The notes under the pieces: generated by a model
The model's input: the letters and a program-made list of their open reading frames with translations, nothing else
Told to the model about the DNA's origin: nothing
Databases searched by the model: none
Translations under genes and position numbers: made by a program
Assembly: GCA_963542845.1 (NCBI GenBank)
Contig: CAUTZA010000001.1
Location: 66,900 to 130,899, forward strand
Length of the DNA: 64,000 bases
Direction of reading: 5' to 3'
DNA from: JABCPO02 sp963542845
GTDB taxonomy: Bacteria > Bacillota > Clostridia > TANB77 > CAG-508
In this document: in pieces, positions 28,174 through 38,936 of the stretch
Numbering within the stretch: position 1 is the stretch's first letter
Layout of the letters: every line of letters starts with the position of its first letter

Positions 28174-30619
28174 ATGCAAAATAAGTATGAATTAAAAATA
28201 ACAGATTTAAAAGCAACATATAATAAGAATGATATAGAATATAATGGGGAAGCATATGTAAAAGATACAACAGATCTAATATTTGGACAAGAAAGAGGAA
28301 TATCTGCATTTATGTTTGGACTAGATATTGAGAAAAAAGGATATAATATATATATAGAAGGTCCGACAGGTGTTCGGAAAAATGAAATATATTAACAATT
28401 ACTTAAGAGAAAAAGTAAAACAAAAGAAGGAACTTTTTGATTATGTATATGTAAATAATTTTATAAGAGAAGATGAACCAATATCAATTGTTCTAAAACA
28501 AGGAGAAGCAGTTAAATTTAAAAAAGATATGAAACAATATATTTCATATATTAAGGAAAACTTACTTAAATCTTTTAAAGATGATGAACTTTCAAATAAG
28601 AAAAAATTTGCAGAAGAAAATCTAGAAAAGAAAAAGAAAAAACTAATAGACGACCTTAACCTAACAACAAAACCTATGGGATTTGAAGTTGTTGAAGGAG
28701 CAAAAGGTGTTTTCATGCTACCTGTAAAAGATGGTAAAACTCTTTCGAAAGAAGAATATGAAAAGCTTGATCAAAAGGAAAAAGTTGAATATGAAAAAAA
28801 ATCACCTCAGATTCAAGAAAAGATATTTGAAGTTTTAACACAAATAAGGGGACTTGAAATTGAAAAAGAAAGAGAAATGTCTAATTGGAAAGGTACTGTT
28901 GCAAGTGCAACATTAAATGTTGCTACAAAATATTTAGAACAAAAGTATAGTGATAATGCTAAAATTGTTGAATATATAGGAAATGTAAAAAGAGATATAT
29001 TACAAAATATAAGTGAGTTTCTAGAATCAAGCCATGAAGAGCTTGAAGAAAAGAAAAGAATGTCAGGAATGCCACAAAAAGAAAATATTATGGAAAGATA
29101 TAATGTGAATATATTTGTAGATAATAGTAGACAAGAAACAGTTCCACTTGTAATGGATGTAGATTATAGTTTTGAAAATATTTTTGGTAAAGTTGAATAT
29201 GAAAACCAATATGGAACACTTAAGACAAACTTTATGAAGATAAAATCAGGACTTATCCATAAGGCAAATGGGGGATATATTGTATTTCAAGCAAAAGACC
29301 TATTAAGAGAACCAGGACTTTATGATACTCTTAAAAAAGTATTGAAATTAGAAGAATGTGGGATTGAGGTTTCAAAAGACTATAGGATGCCAATGATGCT
29401 ATCTACATTAAAACCAGAAACAATGAAACTAAATGTAAAGGTTATATTAATTGGTTCTAGTGATATATATAATATGCTTATAACTCAAGATGCAGAATTT
29501 AAAAAATTGTTTAAGATAAAGGCAGAGTATGAAGAAGAAGCAGAAATGAATAAGGAAAATGTTAAAAAACTATGTATTTTCATATCAAGCTATATTAGAG
29601 AAGAAGGACTTCTTCCAATAGAGAAGAAGGCAGTAGAACAGCTTATCGAATATGCATCTAAATTATCAGGGGTACAAGAAAAAATATCTACAGATTTTGC
29701 AGAAATAGGAAGAGTAATATCAGAAGCAAATGTATGGGCTTTAAGAGAAAAACAAACAAGTATAACAGAAAAAGACATTAGAAAAGTGTTTGTAGAAAGA
29801 AAAGATAGAATTAAAAAATATGATAAAAAACAAGCAGAATTAATAGAAAAAGAAATAATATTAATAGATACAGAAGGAAAATCTGTAGGTGAGATAAACG
29901 GACTTAGTATTACATCATTTGGAGAAATAAGCTTTCGGAAAGCCTGTTAAAATAACAGCAAATACATATTTAGGAGCAAAAGGTGTTGTAAACATAGAAA
30001 AAGAAGTTCAAATGTCAGGAAATATTCATTCAAAAGGTATAGGGATTATAACAGGATATTTAGGAGAAAAATATGCACAAGATTTCCCACTTACAATGAC
30101 AGCAAGTATAGTTTTTGAACAATTATATGGAGGAATAGACCGGAGATAGTGCATCATCAACAGAAATTTATGCAATTCTTTCAAGTCTTTCAGAAATAGG
30201 TATAAACCAATCAATAGCAGTAACAGGATCTGTTAATCAAAAAGGTAAGATACAACCAATAGGTGGGGTAAATGAAAAGATTGTAGGATTCTACGAAGTA
30301 TGTAAGAGAAGAGGATTTAACGGTCAGCACCGGATGTATAATACCAGTACAAAATATAAGGAATCTTCATCTTCCAGATGAAATAATAGAAAGTGTTAAG
30401 AAAAAAGAATTTCATATATATGCAGTAAATACTATAGATGAAGGAATAGAAATCTTAACAGATATACCAGCAGGTAAGAAACAACAAGATGGTACATATC
30501 CAAAAGGAACTATTAATTATTTGGTAATGCAAAAACTTAAGAAATATTATGAAAAAGCAAAGATGAATTCTATTTCAAATACATCTAATGATAAGACACA
30601 AGAAAAAATGACAAGGTAA
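28174..30619 (+). CDS. Lon-family ATP-dependent protease, LonC/YcbZ-like (four CGGN sites)
   Basis: 813 residues after C+GGA readings at 28375, 29936, 30141 and 30331 (Gly68, Gly588, Gly656, Gly719). The first repairs the Walker A motif (IEGPTGV, Gly, KNEIY). The third repairs the proteolytic site, GID then Gly-Asp-Ser-Ala-Ser-Ser with catalytic Ser658. The second (ISFGKPVKIT) and fourth (NGQHGCIIPVQN) lie in conserved Lon_C strands. A catalytic Lys is in the VNQKGKIQPIGGVNEK region. The insert-bearing AAA domain (ENIFGKVEYENQYG...GGYIVFQAKDLL) marks the LonC/YcbZ subfamily. As triplets it would be five fragments. Confidence 0.92.
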
Positions 30620-30672
30620 AAAAGAAAAACAGAAAAAAGAATTAGAGAAAAATAGAAAAATAGAGGTATTAT

Positions 30673-32820
30673 ATGAATTATAGTATTTTAGAAGAAGAAA
30701 AAAGAAATATATCAAAACTACTAAATTTAGATTATTTAAAAAAGGTGAATTTTGTTATAGATGATTTAGATAATAATATAACAAAAGTAGAAGAAAATAT
30801 TGAAGATGCAAATATATATAGAAACATAGCAGAATATACAAAAACATATATGTATTCTGCTATGGGAATAATTAAAAATGCATTAAATAAGTATGAAGAG
30901 AATGTTAAAAATATAAAAGAATATGGTGATAAGATAGAATTTAAAAAAGAAAAAAACTATATGTATATATTAAGTGATGTGTATAGATTAAAAGAGTTGT
31001 TTTCAAAATCTAAAGGAGGAATGCTTAAACTAAGCAAGATACTTATTACAGTTAATAATAAGGAAATATTAGTAGAAAAATTAAGAAAAGATATATTAGA
31101 ACAAAAAAATGAATATAAATTATCAGAATATGTAATAATAAAAATGGAAAAAAATGAAAATACTATAACATATAATACGACAGAAGAATTTAAAGATGTC
31201 TATACTGAAATATTATTACCAAGTACAATAATTTCATTTGATCCATTTATACTAGAAAAAACAATAGAAAGAGCTATAAACAAGGAAGATAATGATGCAT
31301 ACAAGGAAATAGAAGAAAATATAGCAAATATTGAATATAATTACAGTAGTAAAATATTAGAAAATATAGAAGAAATAAAAGTTAATATTCAAAGTGAGAA
31401 ATCTATACATGAATATTTAAGAGAACTTGGAGTGTCACATGAAAGAGATGAAATAACAATATTTGATGAAAAAGACAAACAAGAACATTTTCTGAATAAT
31501 AGTATAGATATAGGGATATATTTAAGGAAATATGTAAAAACATTAGCAGAAATGTTAGAAATAAAAGAAGCAATAAATCAAGCAGAAACACTAAAAATAA
31601 GACTCGAGTCTGAATATAATAGTGTGAGTGTAGAAGATGAAATACACGATGCTAAAAAAAGACTATTAGAACTTAATTCAAAATATGAGGAACAAAAAAA
31701 ACAAAAAGAACATATATATGAAGAATTAAAAAAATTAAAAGAAGAATATAGGAATAATTTTTTAAATATTTTAGAATATATAAGATATATTAAGTTAGAA
31801 GAAAAGAGATATAAAGAAGCAGGAATTGACGAAACAGAAAAGGTAAAATTGTTTGAACTTGAAAAGGTATTAAGAACAAACAAGAATAAGTCAGATAAAA
31901 TGGTTGAAGACATATCAGACCTTATAAAAAAACAACAAAAATATGCAAAAATTGGAGCAGAAACTAACTCGAAATACTCATCATTAATAGATGGATTTAA
32001 AATAAAACAAGAAGCAGAAAAATTAAGAAAAATACTGTCAGATATGTATTTTGAATTTAAAGAATATTATTTTAATAAGTTAAATAAAAAAATACCGAAT
32101 CTAGAATATGAAAGAAAACTAACAAAAATATTAGAAATAGGAGAAAAGGTAGAAGTATTTTTAAACTACATATATAATCCTAAAAATGCAAAACAAAGAA
32201 CAGATATAAACAGGTTTGATGAATTAATCCTTATAGAAGAAAATGAAATAAAAAGAAGGATAACAAAAGAGGTAGATTCAATAATTGCAAATGCCAACCT
32301 TATAATCATAGATGAAGAAATAGATACAATAGAAACAAAAAGAGTATTAGAAAAAATTTTTGATATAATAATAGGAAAAAGAAAGAAAGACAAAGAAAGA
32401 GTTATAAAATTAGAAGAACTTGCAGAAGAAGTTGATGCTAAATTAAGACAATCATATACTATAAACAGAAATTACAAAATACATGATGTACTTGCAAAAA
32501 TAATGATATTTAAATCAGAAAATATAGGAGATGAACTTGTAAAAGATTTAGTAGATAAGATAACAGTAATAGAAAAAGCAATTGCAAAAAATTTTGTGAT
32601 TTCAGAAGAAACTGTACTAAAGAAAATAGATGAACTTAAAATGTTAAAATTACCAGTTGTAATTGAAAAAGATACAGAAAATGATGTAGAATATGAACTT
32701 GCATTATTACGTCATAAATATGAGTATGATAATATATATGATGATGAAGAAGTGAAATATGTTGATACAACTGCAAATGAAATAAAACAAATAATAGAAT
32801 ATATAAAATTAAGTGTTTAA
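30673..32820 (+). CDS. large coiled-coil protein, unknown function
   Basis: 715 residues, strongly helical and charged, with long coiled-coil stretches (for example around residues 310-360, EYNSVSVEDEIHDAKKRLLE). No signal peptide or membrane segment is apparent and I recognise no catalytic motif. It lies 53 bases after the Lon-type protease and 26 before mutL, in the same direction, probably in one transcript. It contains no in-frame CGG despite its length, so the signal is not obligatory in long, modestly expressed genes. An SMC-like or structural role is possible but unsupported. Confidence 0.7.
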   Translation: MNYSILEEEKRNISKLLNLDYLKKVNFVIDDLDNNITKVEENIEDANIYRNIAEYTKTYMYSAMGIIKNALNKYEENVKNIKEYGDKIEFKKEKNYMYILSDVYRLKELFSKSKGGMLKLSKILITVNNKEILVEKLRKDILEQKNEYKLSEYVIIKMEKNENTITYNTTEEFKDVYTEILLPSTIISFDPFILEKTIERAINKEDNDAYKEIEENIANIEYNYSSKILENIEEIKVNIQSEKSIHEYLRELGVSHERDEITIFDEKDKQEHFLNNSIDIGIYLRKYVKTLAEMLEIKEAINQAETLKIRLESEYNSVSVEDEIHDAKKRLLELNSKYEEQKKQKEHIYEELKKLKEEYRNNFLNILEYIRYIKLEEKRYKEAGIDETEKVKLFELEKVLRTNKNKSDKMVEDISDLIKKQQKYAKIGAETNSKYSSLIDGFKIKQEAEKLRKILSDMYFEFKEYYFNKLNKKIPNLEYERKLTKILEIGEKVEVFLNYIYNPKNAKQRTDINRFDELILIEENEIKRRITKEVDSIIANANLIIIDEEIDTIETKRVLEKIFDIIIGKRKKDKERVIKLEELAEEVDAKLRQSYTINRNYKIHDVLAKIMIFKSENIGDELVKDLVDKITVIEKAIAKNFVISEETVLKKIDELKMLKLPVVIEKDTENDVEYELALLRHKYEYDNIYDDEEVKYVDTTANEIKQIIEYIKLSV

Positions 32821-32846
32821 AGAAAGTTAAAAAGTAAGGAGAAAAA

Positions 32847-35311
32847 ATGCGAGATATTGTACAATTAGATGAACTAACAATAAATCAAATAGCAGCAGGA
32901 GAGGTTATAGAAAGACCAGCATCTGTAGTAAAAGAATTAGTAGAAAACTCTATAGATGCAGGAAGTAAGAATATAACAGTTGAAGTTGTAAAAGGTGGAA
33001 TTGAAAGTATAACAATAATAGATGATGGACATGGAATAAAAAAAGATGATGTTGAAATAGCTTTTGAAAGACATGCGACAAGTAAGATAAGATCTGCAAA
33101 AGATATAGAAAGTGTAAGAACAATGGGATTTAGAGGTGAGGCCCTAGCATCTGTAGCTGCAATATCAAAAGTAACAATGATAACAAAAACAGATGAAGAT
33201 GAACTTCGGAACAAAAATTGTTGTAGAAGCAGGAAACATTATATCTAAAGAAGAGATAGCAACAAACACAGGAACAACGATAATTGTTACAAACCTATTC
33301 TTTAATACACCTGTAAGATATAAGTTTTTGAAGAAAGACTATACAGAAGTTGGATATATTGACGAATCTTTAAGATATTTAGCACTTGTAAACAAGGAAA
33401 TATCTTTTAGACTTACAAATAACGGAAAAGTATTATTTAGTACAAATGGAAGCCGGAGAATTTAAAAATGTTGTATATTCACTATATGATAGAGAAGTAG
33501 CAGAAAATATAATAGAAGTAGAAAATACATTTGATGATATAAGAGTATATGGGGTTATAGGAAAACCACAAATATCAAGATCAAACAGAAGAAATCAGAT
33601 ATTTTTCGTAAATAAAAGATATATAACAGATAAGGTATTTTTAAGTGCAGTAGAAAAAGCATATAAAGGACTTATACCACTTGGAAGATTTCGGATTTTG
33701 TATATTAAATATAGAAATGAATCCAGCATATGTTGATGTAAATGTACATCCGGCAAAATTAGAAGTACGTTTTTCAAATGAAGGACAAATATTTAAAGCA
33801 ATATATGAAACAGTAAAACAAGGACTTACAAAAGAAGATCTTGTTAGAAATGCTATAAGATATGAAAATGATGGAAAAGGTTTTAAATTAGAAGAAAAAA
33901 AATCTTCATTTGAATACCTAAAACCAACATTCCATAAGTTAACATTAAATGACAAAAAACATGAAGAAAAAACTGAAGAACAAGCAGAAAATACTAAAAC
34001 TTACCAAGAACAAGAACAAAATTTAGAAACATCAAATCAAGAAAATCAAGAAAACAAAGATGTAAATATCAAAAATGATAGACCAGCTAAAAGCAAGATT
34101 GATGAGATTATAGAAGCATATAGACAAAAATATGGAATAGACAAAAATGATGATAGAATAAATAAAAGCTCAATGGATGAAAAAGTTGATAATATCAAAA
34201 TAGAAGAAACAGAAGACCTATTTCGGAAATGCTATAGAAGAAGTAGAAGAACCAAAAGTACATTCACAAAATACTGTAACAATAAGAACATTAGCATCAT
34301 TAAATAATATGTATAATAATAATATTAATAACCAAAATAGTGATGATGTTGAAATTGAAAAAATAAGTTTAGAAATTCAACCTGAAGCTGAAGTAGAAAG
34401 CAATGAAAATATCGAAAAACATAATGATAAAACAATATATGTAGAAACTGTTGAAGAAAACATGACAAAAAGTGCAGAAGAAAATAGTATTATAGAAAAT
34501 ATTATAGAAGAAAAAGTATCAGGATTATCACAAAATACAGATGTTATAGACACAGCAGAAATAAATAAAAGATTAGCAGAAGAAAATGAACTTAAATTTG
34601 ATGAAATGTATCAAAAGGCATTTGGAACAGAAATCTCAGAAAAGAGAAAAGAAAGATTAAAAAATGAAGAAAAAATAGAAGGTGTGTCAACATTAAAAAC
34701 AGTAAAAAACGAAACAGTATTTAGAAACTCTGGAGTACAATACAAGGTTATAGGTACAGTATTTAGAACATACATCATATTTGAGGTTAGGGACGAAATG
34801 TACTTACTTGACCAACATGCAGCACATGAAAGGGTAATTTTTGAAAAAGTAAAACAAAATTACTATAAGAACGAAGAAAAAGATGTACAGACATTACTTC
34901 TTCCAGATATAATAACATTATCATATAGGGAAAATGAACTTGCACATGAAAATAAGGAAGTATTTAACAAAGCAGGGTTTGAATTTGAAGAATTTGGAAT
35001 AAATACTGTAAAATTAACAGCAGTACCTAGTATGTGTGAAGTACTTAATACAAAAGAACTATTTCTAGATATATTAGATGAAATAGATGGACAAGCAAAT
35101 TCACGGAAGACAAGAAATAGAAAACAGGTTTTTAGCAACAGTTGCATGTAAAGCAGCAATTAAAGGGAATAAAGAACTAACAGATATGGAAATAAGATCA
35201 TTATTAGATGAAATATTAGCTCTTGATAATCCATTTACATGCCCACATGGAAGACCAACAGCTATAAAAATAAGTCTTTACGATCTAGAAAGGAAGTTTT
35301 CAAGAAAATGA
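32847..35311 (+). CDS. mutL: DNA mismatch repair protein MutL (five CGGN sites)
   Basis: 819 residues after five C+GGA readings at 33207, 33454, 33692, 34224 and 35104 (Gly121, 203, 282, 459, 752), the most in the window. The GHKL ATPase has NQIAAGEVIERPASVVKELVENSIDAG, DDGHGI, and across site 1 DEL, Gly, TKIVVEAG; site 3 restores GRFGFCILNIEMNPAYVDVNVHP. A long low-complexity linker (about 330-620) makes it longer than usual (about 620). The C-terminal endonuclease motif DQHAAHERVIFEK and the end CPHGRPTAIKIS are intact. mutS is not adjacent. Stop overlaps the miaA start (ATGA). Confidence 0.95.
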
Positions 35312-36337
35312 TTATACCTGTAATAGTAGGACCAACAGCAAGCCGGTAAGACATCACTTAGTGTAAAACTTGCAAAGAAAATTGATGCAGAAATAATATC
35401 AATAGATAGTATGCAAATATATAAGTATATGGATATAGGGACGGCAAAAGTTACAGAAGAAGAAAAAGAGGGGATTATTCATCATATGATTGATATAAAA
35501 GATCCAGATGAAAGATTTTCAGTTGCAGAATATGTAAAACAGGTAAAAAAAATAGAACAAGACATTATAACTAAAGGCAAGAACATAATTATAATCGGAG
35601 GGACTGGACTATATGTTAATAGCTTAATATATGGATTTACATTTGAAGAAAATGATGAAAAAGTCCTTCTGGATTATAGGAAAGAGCTTGAAAAAAGCTT
35701 AGAAGCTGGAAAAGAAACACTAGAAACATTATATAAAAAAGCTAAAGAAATTGATGAAAAAGCAGCAGATATTATATCATCTAAAGATAAAAAGAGAATA
35801 TTTAGAATATTAGAAATATATTATCTTACAAATATGCAAAAAACAAAGATAGATGAAAAAAGAAGAAAAAATAATAAAAATACTAAAAATACTAGTAAAA
35901 GTAATAGTAATAGTAATATTAAAAATAATGTAAGCAATAATGATGATAATATAGAATACAAACTATTCTATATTGATATGGAAAGAGAATTACTATATGA
36001 TAGAATAAACAAAAGAGTAGATATAATGCTTGATCTTGGACTAATAGAAGAAACTAAAAAGACTATAACTATAATAGCTAAAAATAAAAAAGTAAAAGAA
36101 GAAGAAATATTAAATGATTATAGTAATATTACAGCATTACAAGCAATAGGATATAGGGAAGTTATATCATACTTAAAAGATGAATTAACTTTTGATGAAA
36201 TGAAAGAAAAGATTAAACAAAATACCAGAAGATATGCAAAAAGGCAAATAACATGGTTTAAGAAAAATGATAAGATTATACTAGATAGAACTAAAAATGA
36301 CGAGGAATTAATAGAAATAATATTAGAAAATATATAA
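35308..36337 (+). CDS. miaA: tRNA dimethylallyltransferase MiaA (one CGGN site)
   Basis: 342 residues with CGGT at 35344 read as Gly13, completing the P-loop GPTAS-Gly-KTSL only 12 codons after the start. Other motifs: SIDSMQIYKYMDIGTAK, HHMIDIKDPDERFSV, IIIGGTGLYVNSL, and the C-terminal NTRRYAKRQITWFK. MiaA puts i6A on A37 of UNN-decoding tRNAs. A low-complexity Asn/Ser insertion (about residues 185-210) is unusual. The start ATG 35308 overlaps the mutL stop. In frame 0 the protein would be lost almost at once. Confidence 0.95.
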
Positions 36338-36354
36338 GAAAAGGGGGTACATAT

Positions 36355-37648
36355 TTGAAGAATAATAATATAATAATAATTACTATACTATTAATAATTG
36401 TTATGACAATTTTAGTAAATGCTGTACCTAAACTTATAACATTCATAGTAGAACCTTCACAAAAGTTTATGGTAAATGTACGGAAAACTTTCAGATGTAG
36501 AACATGTTGAAGGAATAATACTAAGATCTGAAGAAGTTCTAACAGTTGAAAAAGGACAAAAAATTCAGAAGATAAAAGAAAATAATGAAAAAGTTTCTAA
36601 AAATGAAGTTGTTGCAAAAGTATCAACACAAAATGAACAAGATATTGTAAAAAGAATAGAAGAAATAAATAAGAAGATAGAAGAGGCTTTAGTAGAAAAT
36701 CAGGTAAATGTAAATTCTACACAAAATATAACTATAAATGAGAAGATAGAAAGAGTACTTGCAAATGTAAATAATACTAATCTTCAAAGCAAGATAGAAG
36801 AATATGATAAAGAAATAAAAAACGCACTATATGAAAAGGCGAAAATTTCAGGAGAGCTTACAAAAGAAGGAAGCAAACTTAAAATCCTTATAAAAGAAAA
36901 AGAAAATCTTGAAAATACATTAAATTCTAATACTAAAACAATTGTTTCTACAAACGCAGGAAACATATCATATATAGTAGATGGATATGAAGAAAAATTA
37001 AAAACAGATAATTTTGATTATTTAACAGAAGATATATTAAAAAGTGTAGATATAAAAAAAGGTTCTATGCTTAGTGTAAGTGATAATAAGGCAAAAATTA
37101 TAAAAGATTTTAATACATATATAGCATGTATAGTTCCAAAAGAAAGATTAAAGGATATAAAAAAGGGTAAGACTTTAGAACTAAATATTAATAACGAATA
37201 TGAAGCATTAAGTATGGTTGAATATATGAAAGATATAGATAATACCAGAAGTATAATAGTTTTTTCTACAAATAAACTATCAACAGAATTGTCTAAATAT
37301 AGGAAAATATCACTTGGAATAATATGGTGGTCTGAAGAGGGACTGAAGGTAAGCAATAAGGCGATAAAGAAAATAGAAAATCAGAATTTTGTTGTTAAAA
37401 ATAAATCAGGATTTACAGAATTAATACCAATAAAGATAATAAAAGAAACAGAAGAATACAGTTTAGTTGCTGGATATTCATCAAAATTAAGATCAAAACA
37501 AAATTCGAAAGAGCTAATAGACATACCAATTTTACAAGAATTTGACGAGGTAATATTAAATCCTAAGGTGTCAGAAGATGAAGCAAATGTGTATATAAGG
37601 CTTGATCTAAATAATAGTAGCAACACAGAAGAAGCAGAAATAAAATAG
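36355..37648 (+). CDS. HlyD-like membrane-anchored protein (one CGGN site)
   Basis: 430 residues, starting TTG 36355 after AAGGGGG, with the CGG at 36481 read as C+GGA (Gly43). An N-terminal membrane segment (residues 4-30) is followed, across the site, by MVNV, Gly, KLSDVEHVEGIILRSEEVL, the lipoyl-like half-motif of HlyD-family adaptors. A coiled-coil hairpin (about 85-190) and a second beta domain (NAGNISYIVDGYEEKL) complete the fold. HlyD-like genes commonly precede sepF in Clostridia. A partner transporter is not present. Confidence 0.8.
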
Positions 37649-37693
37649 TAATTTTACAATTGTGTTAAAAAATGTAAAAAAACATTAAAAAAG

Positions 37694-37722
37694 TTGAAAA
37701 AACATTCTATTAAATGTATATA
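37694..37722 (+). promoter_or_regulatory. putative sigma-A promoter of sepF
   Basis: TTGAAA at 37694-37699 and TATATA at 37717-37722 with a 17-base spacer, upstream of sepF (37818). Confidence 0.45.
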
Positions 37723-37817
37723 TAATAATATATGGAGTTCACTTTTTTAAAGGTGACAAAAGAAGAAAAGATTATAAAAAATATAATTTAAAGTAAGTAT
37801 ACAAAGGAGCAATAATA

Positions 37818-38291
37818 ATGTTTGGAAAATTAGGAGCATATTTTAGTAATAATTTTAAAAGAGAAGATGATGATATCTATGATGACGAAAACTACGCAGA
37901 AGACTATGAATTAGAAGATGAAGAATATGGGTATTCAGAAACACAAAGAGAAGAAGTAAGAAAACCTAGCATATTTAACATGGGGATGGCAAGAAGTAAA
38001 CAAACAAGAACAATAGACCCTAATACTGTTAGAATGCAAATATTCAAACCAGCTGAATATGATGATTCAAGAGAAATTATAAACTTATTAAAAAGAAATG
38101 AATCAGTAGTTTTAAATCTTGAATTTGTAAGTAAAGAAGATGGAAGAAGAATAGTAGATACTGTAAGTGGTGGTATAACTGCATTAGATGGACAAATTGT
38201 AAAAGTTACAAACTCAATATTCATAGCAGTTCCTAAAAATTACCAAATAGAAGGTGGTTTTGAAAAGAGAAGAAAATCATATTTTAACTAA
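37818..38291 (+). CDS. sepF: cell division protein SepF
   Basis: 157 residues. An acidic N-terminal region follows the membrane-targeting start (MFGKLGAYFSNNF), then the SepF domain from about residue 75: VRMQIFKPAEYDDSREIINLLKRNESVVLNLEFV...RRIVDTVSGGITALDG. SepF polymerises, bends membranes and tethers FtsZ. Start ATG after AAAGGAGCAATAATA. Located between the HlyD-like gene and divIVA, a normal division-cluster setting. No in-frame CGG. Confidence 0.94.
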   Translation: MFGKLGAYFSNNFKREDDDIYDDENYAEDYELEDEEYGYSETQREEVRKPSIFNMGMARSKQTRTIDPNTVRMQIFKPAEYDDSREIINLLKRNESVVLNLEFVSKEDGRRIVDTVSGGITALDGQIVKVTNSIFIAVPKNYQIEGGFEKRRKSYFN

Positions 38292-38382
38292 TTATTAATT
38301 ATTATAATTTTAAACAATAAATGAATAAACTAAATAATTAATAAATCATTAAAATAAAATTTTAAAAAAGAGAAGAGGGAAA

Positions 38383-38838
38383 ATGTTAACACCAGAAGAT
38401 ATAGATAAACAACAATTTAGCAAGCAGTTCAAAGGATATGCAGTAGAAGAAGTTGACGATTTCTTAGAAGAGTTAACAAATGACTATGAAGTATTAATGC
38501 TTGCAAATAAGAAACAAGAAGATAAGATTAAAGAATTAGAAGCAAAGATTGATGGCTTATCAACAAATACAAATGTACTTCAAGAAACATTATTAATTGC
38601 TAAACAAACAGCAGATGAAATGAGAAGAAGAGCAGAAGAAGAAGCAAATATGATAGTTGGAGAAGCTAAAAAAATGCTTGAAGATAGAGCAGGAAATATT
38701 GATCAAATTATAGAAGAAAAACAAAATACTTTAAAGTTCTTACAAAATGAAATAGAAACATATAAGGCAAAAGCTGAAAGAATGCTTATAGAACAATTAG
38801 AAGTATTAAAAAAGATAGAAGAACAACAACAAAATTAA
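38383..38838 (+). CDS. divIVA: DivIVA-family protein
   Basis: 151 residues. The N-terminal lipid-binding domain has MLTPEDIDKQQFSKQFKGYAVEEVDDFLEEL, followed by a continuous coiled coil. DivIVA binds negatively curved membrane at poles and septa and recruits division or wall-synthesis partners. A strong GAGAAGAGGGAAA ribosome-binding site. Ends at a hairpin; the converging minus-strand LRR gene lies just beyond. Confidence 0.93.
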   Translation: MLTPEDIDKQQFSKQFKGYAVEEVDDFLEELTNDYEVLMLANKKQEDKIKELEAKIDGLSTNTNVLQETLLIAKQTADEMRRRAEEEANMIVGEAKKMLEDRAGNIDQIIEEKQNTLKFLQNEIETYKAKAERMLIEQLEVLKKIEEQQQN

Positions 38839-38841
38839 GAA

Positions 38842-38870
38842 AAGGAGCACCAAGAATAGTGCTTTTTCTA
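38842..38870 (+). terminator. terminator after divIVA
   Basis: AAGGAGCAC/GTGCTTTTT stem (two G-U pairs) with an eight-base loop running into a T-run. Confidence 0.65.
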
Positions 38871-38895
38871 ATATAAAGATAACTAAGACAAAGAC

Positions 38896-38930
38896 AAAAA
38901 AGAAGAGACATAGTATGAACTATGTCTCTA
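38896..38930 (-). terminator. terminator of the minus-strand LRR gene
   Basis: Perfect ten-base inverted repeat AGAGACATAG/CTATGTCTCT (38904-38913 and 38920-38929) with a six-base loop. On the minus strand it is followed by a T-run (A-run at 38896-38901 on plus). It may also act on plus-strand transcripts from divIVA. Confidence 0.8.
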
Positions 38931-38936
38931 TTTGAT

